From positions 14,764,232 through 14,828,231 of the forward strand of contig OY783199.1 in the NCBI GenBank assembly GCA_963678675.1: a stretch of 64,000 nucleotides of DNA. The letters run 5' to 3'. Source of the stretch: Xiphydria camelus. Taxonomy: Eukaryota; Arthropoda; Insecta; Hymenoptera; Xiphydriidae. Position numbers and translations under genes: made by a program. The notes under the pieces are model-generated. The model saw only the letters and a program-made list of their open reading frames with translations, made no database searches and had not been told where the DNA came from. How positions within the stretch are numbered: position 1 is the stretch's first letter; each line of letters opens with the position of its first letter. Of the stretch, positions 44,316 to 56,033 are shown piece by piece.

Positions 44316-46856
44316 CCTTTACGTGGCCGAGCGGGGTATTTTAGATACCCCAGAAGCGGTTTCTTTCTAATAGCTTTTCTATTTTTAATTTTTAATTTTG
44401 TTCCCTTTACGTAATCCTAAAAAATATATTACCAAACCCATTTTTAATAAAAAACGTTCAATTTAATTTCAATTTCCAACGAAAAACTGAAATTAATTAC
44501 GTGGGGTACCTCCGTTACCCCGCACGGCCTGCAGCGTATCGAAATTCTAGGTGCAGAATTTATAGGTCCGTTCGCAGAGCAGTCACAAACCGTTGGCAAC
44601 TGATATACGCATGCGCATTTGCGAAATGCGCATGCGTACATCAGCCGCCAACGGCCCGTGACCGCTCTGCGAACAGACCTACATACAGTCCCATCGTGCC
44701 TGATCGTGCCGTCGCGTCGGCGGAATACGCAAACAAATTCTATATTGAGAGGTTAGGATTTACTTTGCTTCGATAGTACGTTATCGTTTGCATTTCTTAG
44801 GAAATGGCGCGACATAAATACTGTACTGACGAGGAATTACGTAGAATTTTAGAAGAAAGTGACTATAGTGATGACGAAATCGAAATCAGTGATAGTGAAT
44901 CAGAATGTACCGACAATGTCGAAGAACAACAAACAGTTCCAGATGAGATTACAGCACTTGAAAATGAAGGAGAAAATGTAACTTTTGATCCAGTTGGGGT
45001 AATACTAATGTCGAAATCGGGATATGAATGGAAAACGCAACCACCTGCGGCTACAAGGCGCAGAGCCCACAATATAGTAAATTCTCTTGAAGGTTTGAAA
45101 AATAATAGGTGAGTAAATATTTAGAAAAAAAAACAGGCCTGTTGATAAACTAAAAATTAATTTCAGCATGGCTCTAACTTCACTAAAAGACGCGTTCCAG
45201 TGTTATATTACTGAAGAAATGCTAGCTGACATATGCACTCACACAAATCGACACGGAGAAATCTATACAGAAAAATTTAATGAAAGTCACCCTGCTGATC
45301 ACATGAAATGGAAAAACGTTACAGTTGCTGAATTATACGCTTTCATTGCAGTACTTATAGCAAGTGGTAGAAATCACGGAAGAAGACTTCACTTGGGGGA
45401 AATGTGGGCCGAAAATGAACTTTTCAAACAGCCATTTTTTACTGCTGTAATGTCTCGGAATAGATTCAAGATGATATATAGACGTTTAAGATTTGATGAC
45501 CCCTCCACAAGGAATAATAGAATAACAGAGGCAAAAGATAAACTTCAAGCAATTCGCAAAACATATAATGAATTTGTAAAAAATTGCATTGATAATTATT
45601 CACCAGGCGAAAATATCACAATCGATGAAAGATTAGCTACATTCAGAGGAAAATGCCCGTTTAGAGTTTATATAAAAAGTAAACCAGTCGATATTGAATA
45701 AAAATTTGAGTTTGTTCGGACTCTAATTCAGCTTATATATTGAACAGTCAGGTATACGCAGGAATGATAGATAATGAACGAGAAAGAAATCAAGGATTTA
45801 GGGTAGTTTTAGATATGGTTAGACCTTATTTTGGATCTGGACGTGGAGTTACCACAGACAATTTTTTTACCTCAATTCCTCTTGCCGAAGAACTACTAAG
45901 ACATCAACTCACAATTACCGGAACTCTAAGGGCCAACAAAAAGGAGATTCCTGCCGAATTTGCTCCCAATTCTAAGCGCGAGGAACAATCTTCAATTTTT
46001 GGATTTTCTAATGATTTGACATTAGTATCTTATGTACCTAAAAAGAAGAAAGCGGTTATTCTTTTATCAACACAGTTTCACAGCGATGAAATATCATCTG
46101 ATGAAAAACAAAAACGTAAGCCTGAAATTATTTTACACTATAATAAAACTAAAGGAGCCGTTGACACCGGAGATAAAATGACTAGAGAATATACGTGTAT
46201 CCGTTCAACGAGGAGATGGCCATTTAGGATTTTTATGGAAATTATTGATATGGCTGCACTCAATGCTTATATTATATTTACTAAAAAGTTTCCCAATTGG
46301 AAATGTAATGACCGAAGTAAGCGACGCATTTTTTTACAAAACTTGGCACTAGAACTTGCACTCCCAAACGTTCGGAGCAGGAAACAAAATAGCAATAATT
46401 TCCACAAGCCTGTAACAACTGCAATAGATTTATTTCTTGCGAACAGCAATGCCACAGTTACAGAAAATACTGCTAGAGAGGTTCAACAGTATACAAATCG
46501 AAGATGCAGCTTTTGTGCCAGATCACGGGATAGAAAGACTAAAATATCTTGTAGTACATGCGAAAAACCCATTTGCAATATACACCGAGAAGAAATTAAG
46601 ACATTTATATGTCCTGATTGTAAACATAATGATTAAGCGCAAATAATAATTTAAGGCGAAAATAAACATGTTTTTTTATTAAACAATATATAAAATGTTT
46701 GAATGTTTAGTGTTTTATTGTATAACTTTGCAAATAGTATTGCATAATTTAGATAAATGATAAAAATTTAAACAGTTTTTGAAGTATTCCAGTGGGGTAT
46801 CATAGTTACCCCACACGGCCTGAAACGTAACTTTTTGTAGCACGGTTCCGGGAAGG
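44316..46856 (+). mobile_element. piggyBac transposon, nearly complete
   Basis: TTAA on both sides (44312-44315 and 46857-46860). Ends begin CCTTTACGTGG and, mirrored, CCTTCCCGGAACC, with subterminal GGGGTATTTTAGATACCCC (left) and GGGGTATCATAGTTACCCC (right). A third GGGGTACCTCCGTTACCCC lies near 44503. The 2.5-kb unit encodes one transposase gene on plus. A hairpin around CGCATGCGCATTT (44567-44681) lies in the 5' region. Confidence 0.9.
44804..46636 (+). pseudogene. piggyBac transposase, two exons, one frameshift region
   Basis: Cuts and pastes DNA at TTAA with a DDD catalytic core. Exon 1 (44804-45108) is acidic with ELRRILEESDYSDDEIE and ends AATAG|GTGAGT; exon 2 starts at 45168 after ATTTCAG, joined in frame. 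DDE_Tnp_1_7 motifs: ITIDERLATFRG (Asp 1), GVTTDNFFTSIPLAEELL (Asp 2) and KGAVDTGDKM (Asp 3). The C-terminus has a Cys-rich domain (CSFCARSRDRK...CSTCEKP...CPDC). Between 45690 and 45710 an indel shifts the frame and a TGA stands where Trp is expected, so the copy is just inactivated. All three catalytic Asp are kept. Total length is close to family norm (about 590 aa). Confidence 0.9.
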
Positions 46857-46929
46857 TTAAGCCCTTGTTAAATTCCTCCACATTACTTTCCACAACAGCT
46901 TTCAGATGGCGCCCTATTCGCCTTGCACG

Positions 46930-47260
46930 GTCCCTATACCTACCGTATGTCCCACTCTATATTGGGGACGCTCAAAATGAATGCGGTACCTGGCGGCAAA
47001 GCGTGTACTAAAAAACATGGCCGAGCGTTTTGGATTGGCGCGTACTTTAAAAGTGTTAACTTGCTCCAAAAGTTTTTTAAAAATGAGCATTTTTTTAGAA
47101 CGAGATATAGACATTTATTTTCATAAACAATGAAACGAATTCATTCTGATCAACTGTACAGCATGTCCCACGAGAAACGCATCAAGCGGTGAGAACCTGA
47201 CATTTACCATCTGCAGTATTTGCCGACGGTGCTTGACTCTTTTACCTACCGGTCGACGGA
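46930..47260. repeat. Repeat J, uninterrupted copy
   Basis: GTGTACTAAAAAACATGGCC runs directly into GCGTACTTTAAAAGTGTTAA here, while at 37620-37660/40154 the two are separated by the family C nest. It shows the empty site of that insertion. Confidence 0.7.
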
Positions 47261-47564
47261 GTTTGAAGTTCGCGGCGTCCCCGATAGCCAAGCGTGACTT
47301 TCACCAAAAAGTCACGCGGTGGCGCTACTTGGTGTTGCCACCGTAGCTTCACTGTGGGATCACGCAGGGTGCGTTCCACTTAACGCCCACTACGCTCACA
47401 ACGCCCGTTAACTCGTTCCACATAACGACCGCAGTCGTTGTGGTCGCGTTGAAAACGTCATAGATGACGTCATTGATCGCGACCACTTCGAGCCCACAAC
47501 GCCCCAGGTTCTTAGGTTGGTCAGCGTGGTCGTTCAACATTTGCACGCGTGTTTAGGAATCAAA

Positions 47565-49207
47565 ATGGATACGAATGCGAAAAAAGTTTCATTTTTTGAT
47601 CCAGAATCAAACAAGTTGGTTGAAGTACATCTATCGGCAGAAGATGCTTTACGTGTCCAAAACGGTAAGTGACATCGTTTTTGCATAACATGAAATTTAG
47701 TCGATTAATTTTTCGCAGACGCAACATAACCTTTTCTGCTAAAAATTTTCGGAAAGGAGCTATAAATTGGAAAAACAATTGAAAAATATCATAGAGCACG
47801 CAATTAATTGTTTCTTGTTATTTTCATGTTAAAATTGTAAAAAAACATATACAGATCTGATTTTTGTTTAAATTTTGCATTGTATGAATCATTTGTAGGA
47901 TATTTTTGCAGCTCTATTTTGTTAAGGATCCATTCTATATTTTTACGTTAGCTCATAAGTAATTTCTTCTACTTTCAGATGTGGTTTTCGCAACGACCAT
48001 CATGAATGCTGCCATAAAAGAGCAAGAGTCATGGAGGGTTTCGAATAATTCGGATCAGAATTTGATACTGAAATCATCAAGTATTTCAAAAGCCACAAAT
48101 CCTTCTCCACTTACCAATCAAGTAAGCTCGGTAGAAGGAGAAACCGTCAACGACCATGAGAGTGAAGACGGAAGTATGTTAAAGCTCTTGTAAATACCAC
48201 TCATCTTTCACATTGAATGCTCTAAATTAACGGATTAGTGATATGTGTGTGCTCCATATTTCAGGTTCTTTATACAGATGGACTAATCCATGTGTGCTGC
48301 TACTACTGGAGACATACAAAGCAATGGAGACAAATTTTAGCAGTGGGAAGCAGCCCCAAAAAAAGATTTGGGAGGAGATATCTGGAATTCTATTGCAAAA
48401 GGGGCACACTGTAACAGGAGGACAGTGTGCTGCCAAACTAAGAAGTCTTAAAAAGACATATAAATCAATCAAAGATTACAACAATAAATCAGGCAATAAT
48501 AAGAAGACCTGGCATTTCTATGAAGTATGTTAATAATGAAATGGAAGATTAGCACAGAGCGCGTCTAACTCAAGTTCATAATCATTCTTTGAGGCACGCT
48601 CCCAGAAGTGAGCATTTTCTAACTAGATAGGCTTCTCAAAATGTATAAAGATAGTCTTATGTATAAGCAGGTTTCGTGGCCGAAAGATGAATTGTGCCCG
48701 AAATTGAGTTAGACGAGCCTTGGAGCAGTGAATATGCTTTCTCAGAATTTTTGTTCGATCTTATATGCATTATTTTTATCTTTGCAGATCATGGACGAAA
48801 TATTTAGTAAACGGGCATGGTGTGCCCCTGTAGCTGTGGCGTCGTCAACAGGACTCTGTAATAAGCGAGATGACGGGGCAGGTAGTGCATCAGACAGTGG
48901 GTGTGCAAACGGTGGGTGTACATATCGTTAGTTCATATATGATCCATCTTTTCACACAATCTCTAGATTTATTTTGCATTAATTTCACTAATGTTCTCAT
49001 TACTTTATATTTAAATAACTAAAGTTAGGAAAACTTTATTCTTTTATAGAGCCATCAACATAAAAAATCAGTACAACCTCACTATTAAGAAAAAGATTGC
49101 ACCAAAAAGAAGAGTACGAGCAAGCGAAGGCCAAAAGACACAAGGAAAGAATGGAAATGGATGACAGATTGCTGAAAGTCCTTGAAAAATTAGTATATAA
49201 GGAATGA
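47565..49207 (+). pseudogene. Harbinger Myb/SANT-like DNA-binding protein, five exons, one nonsense codon
   Basis: Exons 47565-47664, 47979-48173, 48265-48524, 48788-48911 and 49050-49207; every junction has GT/AG and the summed length (837 nt) is in frame. The helix-turn-helix is in exon 3: YRWTNPCVLLLLETYK, KKIWEEISGILLQKGHTVTG and CAAKLRSLKKTYKSIKDYN, a trihelix/MADF-like fold that in this superfamily binds element ends and helps import the nuclease. The tail (KEEYEQAKAKRHKERMEMDD) is a charged helix. A TAA at 49061-49063 early in exon 5 is the only break. Runs toward the nuclease gene, about 150 bp apart at the 3' ends. Confidence 0.85.
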
Positions 49208-49358
49208 AGAAAGATATTCAGTCAGTATCAATAACGTAACCGTAATACATATCTTAATTAACATAGTAAAAATTAGATATCTTTTTAAATTAAAAATAAT
49301 TTTTTATAAAATGTACAATTCTTCATTTACAATTCCTCGCGTGTAACACGTATTATCA

Positions 49359-50879
49359 CTATATAATCATGCTTATGAAAACTGCTTGGTGCTGCAAAGT
49401 ATCTGCAATCATATTTCTCTTTTCAATCCCAACATTCCTTCTTCCTTCATACAACATATCATGATCTCTCGTATTTTCTTCTGGAGCTGAAGGTACTGTT
49501 ATAACAGTAATCTCATCTCCTCGTAATGTACAAATGTTGTGAATTACGCAACATGCTATAATATACTCCGCCATCAAATCTACCCTCGACATCGGTAGGC
49601 AATGCAATAAACTTCTCAAACGTGCTTTTAATAAACCAATGCACCTCTCCACTACAACCCTGGCTACTGAATGGCGGTAGTTTTAATTCGTTTGTCTCAC
49701 TGTTAAATAACCATTATCTCGGAAGGGAACAAGGAGGTGTTGATGCAGCTCATATGCGGCGTCACCTACTATATGGCTGTTTGTTGGAAACTTTTCTTCA
49801 TCGTTCAAAAAATTAGCTACTTCCGACTGTCGAAAGACTCTTTGGTCGTGAACAGAACCGGGATATCCAGCGTAACAATGCGTGATTAAAGTCCGATGAT
49901 CACACACCAACTGTAGATGTAAACAGAGATATAATCAAAACTTTACGAGTTATATTATTTACAACCAATATATTAGGGTAATTGTTACTTACCTGTAACT
50001 GAATTGAATGGAATTCTTTGCGATTTACATAATCTGCAGGATTTTCCTTCGGAGCATTAATAGGAATGTGGGTCCCATCGACAGCCCCAATAGTTTTTGG
50101 AAATCCACTAGCTTCTTCAAATCGTCGCATCGCAATAACACCCCGATCACCACTGGGCCACTGAATGAATTGTGCAGACTTAATGAATAGAGCATGGGTA
50201 ACTCGCCGTACAGCTCTAACAGCAGTAGCTCTCCCTACGTTAAATCGGTCACATACTGATCTGTAACAAGGTGTAATTAATAAAAGATATGCTGTATATT
50301 TCAACATGAATCAAATATGAAAATAGAGTTTATCACTAAATATAATTCAGTTATCGCGTGTTCCGAATTTGCTCCAGTTTATCACCTGTACGAATCCATT
50401 GTACTCATTTTCCAAAGGGCTATCATTAATTGTTGATGTGAAGGAATTATAGGACAGCCTTTCACTTTCCTAATTAAGTCTGGTCCAATGGTTTGGTTGA
50501 GGTATTCAAATGTAGCTCTTGACATTCTGCAAACAAAGGGAAATTATATCAATATCAATAGTTGCATTTTCAAGCCACGAAAGCGAATTCAACTAAAATG
50601 CATTCAATTATAGAAATAATTACGAGGATTACATTAAAAATGTGAAAAAAGTAAGTTATCAATACTCACTAACCTAAAATGGCTTTTGAATTCGTGATCC
50701 ATGTAACGGCGAACAATATCGTCATAACCTGTAACTCGCGGACGAAGTTTTCGTTTTCCTCTTTCCCGCAAAGCCATTATCCACTCTTCATCGGAGTCTA
50801 ATGAACTTTCAGACACATCATTTCTTCTCCGCGTTAGCAACATACTAATAATGGCCGTCGCCATGTTGTTAGCGTCCAC
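49359..50879 (-). pseudogene. Harbinger DDE transposase (HARBI1-type), four exons, one nonsense codon
   Basis: Exons on minus: 50879-50674, 50526-50386, 50260-49993 and 49910-49359, total 1167 nt in frame (388 residues). The start ATG at 50879 gives MDANNMATAIISMLL. Motifs: HFRMSRATFEYL, KTIGAVDGTHIPI (Asp 1), VGDAAYELHQHLLVPF (Asp 2), VVVERCIGLLKARLRSL (Glu) and AEYIIACCVIHNIC. All three catalytic residues are present, but a TAA at 49683-49685 cuts off the Glu-bearing C-terminus. Read through, the gene is otherwise intact, so inactivation is recent. The first exon is divergent from the right TIR and may use a promoter near 50880-50980. Confidence 0.92.
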
Positions 50880-50999
50880 AACCGTTCCACTACCGTTTCC
50901 GCTCGCGACGTTTGCAAGCGAGTGGAACGAGAAAACTTGCGATCGTGGTCGCGGGCGTAGTAGGCGTTAAGTGGAACGCACCCGCAGTGATCGCCAGTA

Positions 51000-51160
51000 A
51001 GGGAAATCACTGTGGCTACACACTGAGCACACCAAGTGACATTTCGCGAGGAGACCCTCCCCGACAGCCAAGAGTTACTTTCACCAAAAAATCATACGAT
51101 GGCGCTACTTAACTATGGCGATAGCTTAACTAGGACTCTGACGACTGCAGGAGAGTCACC
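51000..51160. other. Non-coding flank
   Basis: Contains TTTCACCAAAAA(G/A)TCA text that also appears at 47290-47315, left of the Harbinger. So the Harbinger inserted in one copy of a repeat that is itself duplicated or interrupted. Confidence 0.4.
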
Positions 51161-51164
51161 AGAC

Positions 51165-51620
51165 CAGTGAAACCTGTGAGAATTCACTTCGGAGACTCCG
51201 AGACACCGAAAAGCCCCGCAAGAGTGGTCGAACTAAGTGCGGAATTAGTGTAGTGAAGTGAAATGCCAACGACGCACAAGTGGCCGCGACATGTGCTAAT
51301 GGCGTCCAAAGCGACGCCAAAGTCGCGCCTCGTATTGCATTCCCAGTGAAACAATGCGCATAAAAACCCCGTGTGATTCTGCTCTGAGAGGTCCAAGGCA
51401 CCGAGAAGGCCCCAGGAGCGACCGAGACAAGCGGGAAATTAGTGTGGATAAGTGAAACGTAAACGACGCGCAACGGAAAGTGACACGTGCTAATGGCGGC
51501 TACAGCGACGCCAACGACGTGCCGTGCTTATGTTCGCACTCCCAGTGAAACAACACAACACAACAGTGCGTGAATAAATCCCGTGAGAATCTACTCCGAG
51601 GCACCGAGGAGGCACACTGT
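51165..51620. repeat. Tandem repeat of about 200 bp, two units and a partial third
   Basis: Unit starts at about 51173 (GTGAGAATTCACTTCGGAGA), 51371 (GTGTGATTCTGCTCTGAGAG) and 51581 (GTGAGAATCTACTCCGAGGC). Shared text includes GCGGAAATTAGTGT-like, GCTAATGGCG(T/G)C and CCCAGTGAAACAA. Identity is moderate. Overlapping frames have no known domain. Confidence 0.6.
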
Positions 51621-52040
51621 GTTACTACGTTCCGTATTGTATCAGCCGCCCGCATATTCTGAGCTACATCACAACCTTCCCTATCTCCTTCGACTTGGCA
51701 AAAGTGAGGCGACCGTGTGGAGAGAGCACCAAAAAAACGTCATCGAGAGGCGAGTGCATCTGACGAGAACAAGGTCGAAGAATCAAGAAGCTAAATGGTT
51801 AGACTTTCCCCTACTTATTTATATTTTTCTTTTTATACTGTTTACTTAAAAACTTTAAAGAAAGATCCTAAAGTTTTCTCTAATTCTCTACAAGTTTTGT
51901 TTAAAACTATTTTTTCTATTTAAAATTATTAAAGTTTAATATTATTTTTCACTATTGTGAAAGTCCTATTTGTCCGTATTCCTAATTGTCTGTATTGGAA
52001 ATTGATTGTTTGTAAAGAAGAAAAAAAATTACTTTTTTAG

Positions 52041-52306
52041 ATACAAGGATGGAACATCAGCGTTTCGACGGACCCACGAGAGACAGTTTCTCTTTGGCAA
52101 GAATGAAGTTTTCAGAGCTGTGTGAAAGAATGTCGTCGTAAGAAGAAGGTGAAGGAACAAGAAAGGCTCGAAACCATGAACGGAAGAAACAATCGTGATG
52201 ATTTGGCAATCCAACCCTCAATTTCACTAGGGAGAGGACGAAAAAAACGTCATCGAGAAGCGAGTACATCTGAGGATAGGAAGGTCGAAGAATCAAGAAG
52301 ACAAAT
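52041..52306 (+). pseudogene. Duplicated exon, copy 1
   Basis: Starts after TTTTTTAG and ends at CAAATG|GTGAGA. The 5' part reads MEHQRFDGPTRDS and after a shift KECRRKKKVKEQERLETM, NGRNNRDDLAIQPS and REASTSEDRKVEESRRQM. Strongly basic then acidic, low complexity. I do not recognise it. Stops and frame change between the halves indicate decay or a mis-set frame. Confidence 0.4.
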
Positions 52307-52550
52307 GGTGAGACTTTCCCCCACTTATTTATATTTTTCTTTTTATACTGTTTACTTAAAAACTAAAGAAAAATCCTAAAGTTTTCTCTAATTCTCTACA
52401 AGTTTTGTTTAAAACACTATTTTTTCTATTTAAAGTTATTAAAGTTTAATATCATTTTTCACTATTGTGAAAGTCCTATTTGTCCGTATTCCTAATTGTC
52501 TGTATTGGAAATTGATTGTTTGTAAAGGAGAAAAAAAATTAGTTTTTTAG

Positions 52551-52814
52551 ATACAAGGATGGAAAATCAGCGTTTCGACGGTCCCACGAGAGACAGTCTC
52601 TTTGGCAAGAATGAAGTTTTCAGAGCTGTGTGAAAGAATGTCGTCGTAAGAAGAAGGTGAAGGAACAAGAAAGGCTCGAAACCATGAACGGAAGAAACAA
52701 TCGTGATAATTTGGCAATCCAACCCTCAATTGCACTAGGGAGAGCACGAAAAAAACATCATCGAGAAGCGAGTACATCTGAGGATAGGAAGGTCGAAGAA
52801 TCAAGAAGACAAAT
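52551..52814 (+). pseudogene. Duplicated exon, copy 2
   Basis: Same as copy 1 with few substitutions (MENQRFDGPTRDSLFGKNEVF, then the basic segment). A 2-bp difference in the first half changes the frame relation between copies. Followed by the same donor and by a further exon-like stretch at 52914. Confidence 0.4.
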
Positions 52815-52913
52815 GGTGAGATTTTCCCCTACTTATTTATATTTTTCTTTTCATTCTATTTACTTAAAAACTTCAAAGATGGATCCTACAGTTTTCTCGA
52901 TCTCGATTTCAGG

Positions 52914-53061
52914 ATTTCCTGGAGGATAACTTCTATGGTGGAGGTGGACATACTGAAACTCCTATCAGAGACAAGGAATTTATGAAGAAATCGCCGTCAA
53001 TAATTCCCTTAACGTCTAAGATGTATATTATATGGAGTTGTATGATTTTCTCTACTTTATG
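52914..53061 (+). pseudogene. Possible last exon after the duplicated exons
   Basis: After ATTTCAG the frame reads DFLEDNFYGGGGHTETPIRD, then KEFMKKSPSIIPLTSKMY and ends at a TGA at 53059-53061. It may be the terminal exon of whatever gene supplied the repeated exon. No known domain. Confidence 0.35.
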
Positions 53062-53132
53062 AAGTATCTTTTTTTGTAACAGATAGCACTACAATCACAT
53101 TTTTGACTAAAAGTAGAGTTATGAGATTTGAT

Positions 53133-53392
53133 AATTGAAGACACAAGTGCATGTGAAGAGTCTAAGTGATATTTTTGTGAGAAATGATTTTCTAACGCTT
53201 TTTTTAGAAGTTTAGCTGTGTATAATTTGTATGCCGAGGTTAAATTAGCAAAATGATTAATATTAACAAAGTTAACAGTTGATAAAGGATCTAAGTATAC
53301 TCGATATTTTCATTTCGTAGTGCATATAAAATGATTATCTCAAAACATTTCAAATATTACATGGACCCTTTATGCACTTGTGTCTTCAATTA
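53133..53392. repeat. Small MITE (AATTGAAGACACAAGTGCAT)
   Basis: AATTGAAGACACAAGTGCAT at 53133 is mirrored at 53373-53392. Length 260 bp, AT-rich, non-coding. Confidence 0.7.
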
Positions 53393-54120
53393 GGGTGTCA
53401 ATATATCGTTGCGCATCTAATAGCGCCTTACTATTCGCATTACGGGAGAACTCTGTCTCAAAATAAACTTATAGAACGTTATAATTACCATTATATTATT
53501 CTTACTTTCTTCCGTAATACGTAGTCTTTTGTGAATTATGTAAATATCATTCTCTTAGTTTGGTTTTTATAAGCTTTTTCAGATCAGAAATGAATCGATA
53601 GAATGTTTTTGATACAATTTTCTCTTCATTAGTAGAATTTGGAATTCTTCTCATTTGAAAATAAAAAAATTCAATTAAAAATTCAAATTTTAAATAGAAC
53701 TACAGACGAGAAAATTCTATTAAAAACATTTCAGTTACTCTAGTGAAATAAAATGTACTTATTTTAAATGTCCTAAATGTTTCATTATTGTAATGTTCAT
53801 TTTTCAAAATGTGTTGCCTACATATTATACTATATACATTCATTCACTTTCGTTGTACGTATACCTATGTATGTATGAAATAAATAAACCTCTTCTTGTT
53901 TTATACAGTAAAAATGAATTTCCTGTTCATTGGTATACCTCCTACTTTATCCACTATGAGGTCACCGTAACCTCACTCAGTGCTTACACTGCGTGATGCC
54001 ACAGTGGTACTCTAGTGGGCGCGCACCAAGACATCACTGTGATGTTTCTCAAAGTCACCGCGTGGTCCCACAGTGCCACCACTGTGGAACCACCTGGTTA
54101 TCGGGTGTGCTGTACGCCAA
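53393..54120. other. No gene recognised
   Basis: AT-rich to about 53930, then a GC-richer patch with CACAGTGG(T/C)/CCACTGTGG-type inverted motifs near 54000-54095. No coding signal. Confidence 0.4.
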
Positions 54121-54499
54121 TAGACTACCTAAGTCTGACGTCACAAATGGGCGGAGCTTCCAAACCTTTCCAAACAAATCGGTTTGGCATGCAAATTGTC
54201 CATAAGAGAGTTTTCTTTTCAAGTGTATCGTTAATTTTGACGTAAATAAGGGTTATGAGCTATATATTTTGGTAAAGTTTGGTCAAACCTAGGTTATCCC
54301 CAAATATTTTTAAATAGGTAAGCTGTACAATATATTTTTTGCTCCTTTTAGATATGTTAGGTTATGAGGTTATGTCAATGTTTTGTTTTCATGAAAACTT
54401 TTATAATTTTGGAAAAGTACTATTTTCTCAGGAGCGTTTTAAAATTTTTTTTTTAATTATTATTTTTTAGGTTGAGCGGTTTAATGGACATTTATAACC

Positions 54500-54613
54500 A
54501 TGGTAATGTGTTTTGTGCCTGATTGTAAACACTATAGTGACTGAAATCTTTGTAAATTTTTCACGTTCCCTGCTGACTTACAAGAGCGAAGGAAATGGAT
54601 TAACATGATAAAG
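54500..54613 (+). pseudogene. THAP-domain first exon, left arm (damaged)
   Basis: Reads MVMCFVPDCKHYSD, stop, then NLCKFFTFPADLQERRKWIN. The C-x4-C pair, FP and Trp fit a THAP zinc finger N-terminus. A TGA replaces Gln and the splice donor is AAGTAA instead of the right arm's AGGTAA, so this arm is broken twice. Confidence 0.6.
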
Positions 54614-56033
54614 TAATATTATTGAATACTCCCAGATAGAAAAGTCTGCCACAGGATTAGTGCAGTGCCGCTAATATACCGCCAAAGTTGATGCAGACCT
54701 TGTCGAAGCACGTCTTGTCGGTAGAACGTGATATTCCAACCGTGGCATTGTACCGCAATTCTAGAGATTTTTAGTTCTGGCATATTGGAGGTAAAATACA
54801 TGTACCGTATGTCCGCGATCATTTGAACCATAGGAAAATTGCGAGTTTTGCATGAGCACCCCTTTGGGTCTCCTTGTCCAATAGAATCACCGGAGAAGCG
54901 TGAATGCGCATGCGTAGTCATCCGCGAGTGTGGCGTCGTCAGCAAGTTCAGATCGGTTATCGAAATAATCGATCTGAACTTGCTGACGACGCCACACTCG
55001 CGGATGACTACGCATGCGCATTCACGCTTCTCCGGTGATTCTATTGGACGAGGAGACCCAAAGGGGTGCTCATGCCCAGGTAGCAATTTCATGTTCTATA
55101 AAAGTCGTAAGAACGTTTTCAGAGCAAATCTTATAGAGCAATGCTTGTTCTAAGAACGTTTTCAAAACGTTCTTACAACACTTATAGGATAAGAATGGGC
55201 ACCGTTCTATAGAACGTTTTAGTTCTTTAAGCTGTTCTGTAAGGCCTGCAGGAAGCACTTATAGAATTGCTGAGTAAACGTTCTCACAGGTCTTAAAGAA
55301 CTTTTATAACACAGTTACAAAGCAATCCCATAAAAATTCTATAGCAGTTCTAAAATGCTGTCTTAGAGTTCTGCTATAGAACAAATAAAGAACTCTTATA
55401 CAATTATTCTTTAGCAGCGCATATTGCTTCGTTATACAACTTTTGTGTTGCATGGTGTTCTATTTACAGAACTTTAAAATCGTTTAAATGTATCTTTTAA
55501 GAACAGAATGTTTCTGTATCGCATCACAACGCTGCACTCGTCAAAAATAATATGGATGGCGACCAAGAACCAAGGTGGACCTAATCAAACTGCATAAGAG
55601 TACTCACAGTACGAAATGCTTAGTTGGTTTGTATAAAGTCCATCAGGGAGCAGGAAATTTTAATGCGGAAAAAGGTTTATCGTGAAACATGTGGTGCATA
55701 ATGATAATTCTTTGACGCGCCCTTAGTTTATCTTATATTTCCTATGATGCCGGAAATTTATAATAAAAAAAATATTTTCTAAATTGATGAATTTAGCAAC
55801 CAACTGTATATAAAATAGTCAGAAAGTAAATATAATCCATATTATTGATATTATTTTGCCTATTTATATTGTAGGTATATATTTTTAATTATGATTTTTT
55901 TCTTTCACAATATGGCGACAGAAAGAAAGGCTTTCTCCTGTACTTCCAATATGGATTCTCACTAGTATGACATTTTTGTGTCGATTGCAATGATTATAGA
56001 GCAAGTATGCTTCGTAAGCAGCTATTACAGGAT

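Larger units (their letters stand above)
47367..50983. mobile_element. Complete autonomous PIF/Harbinger transposon
   Basis: Ends GGGTGCGTTCCACTTAACGC at 47367 and the mirror ending GGAACGCACCC at 50983, with GCA on both sides (47364-47366 and 50984-50986), the 3-bp target duplication of this superfamily. Length 3617 bp. Two convergent genes: a Myb/MADF-like DNA-binding protein on plus and the DDE nuclease on minus, the standard two-gene layout. Each carries a single in-frame stop. Confidence 0.93.
51700..52920 (+). repeat. 510-bp tandem duplication containing an exon
   Basis: The text after TTTTTTAG ATACAAGGATGG at 52041 recurs at 52551, a period of 510 bp, with only scattered changes. A diverged partial unit lies at 51718-51800. 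Each unit holds an acceptor, about 265 bp of exon, a donor (ATG|GTGAGA) and an AT-rich intron. Confidence 0.85.
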
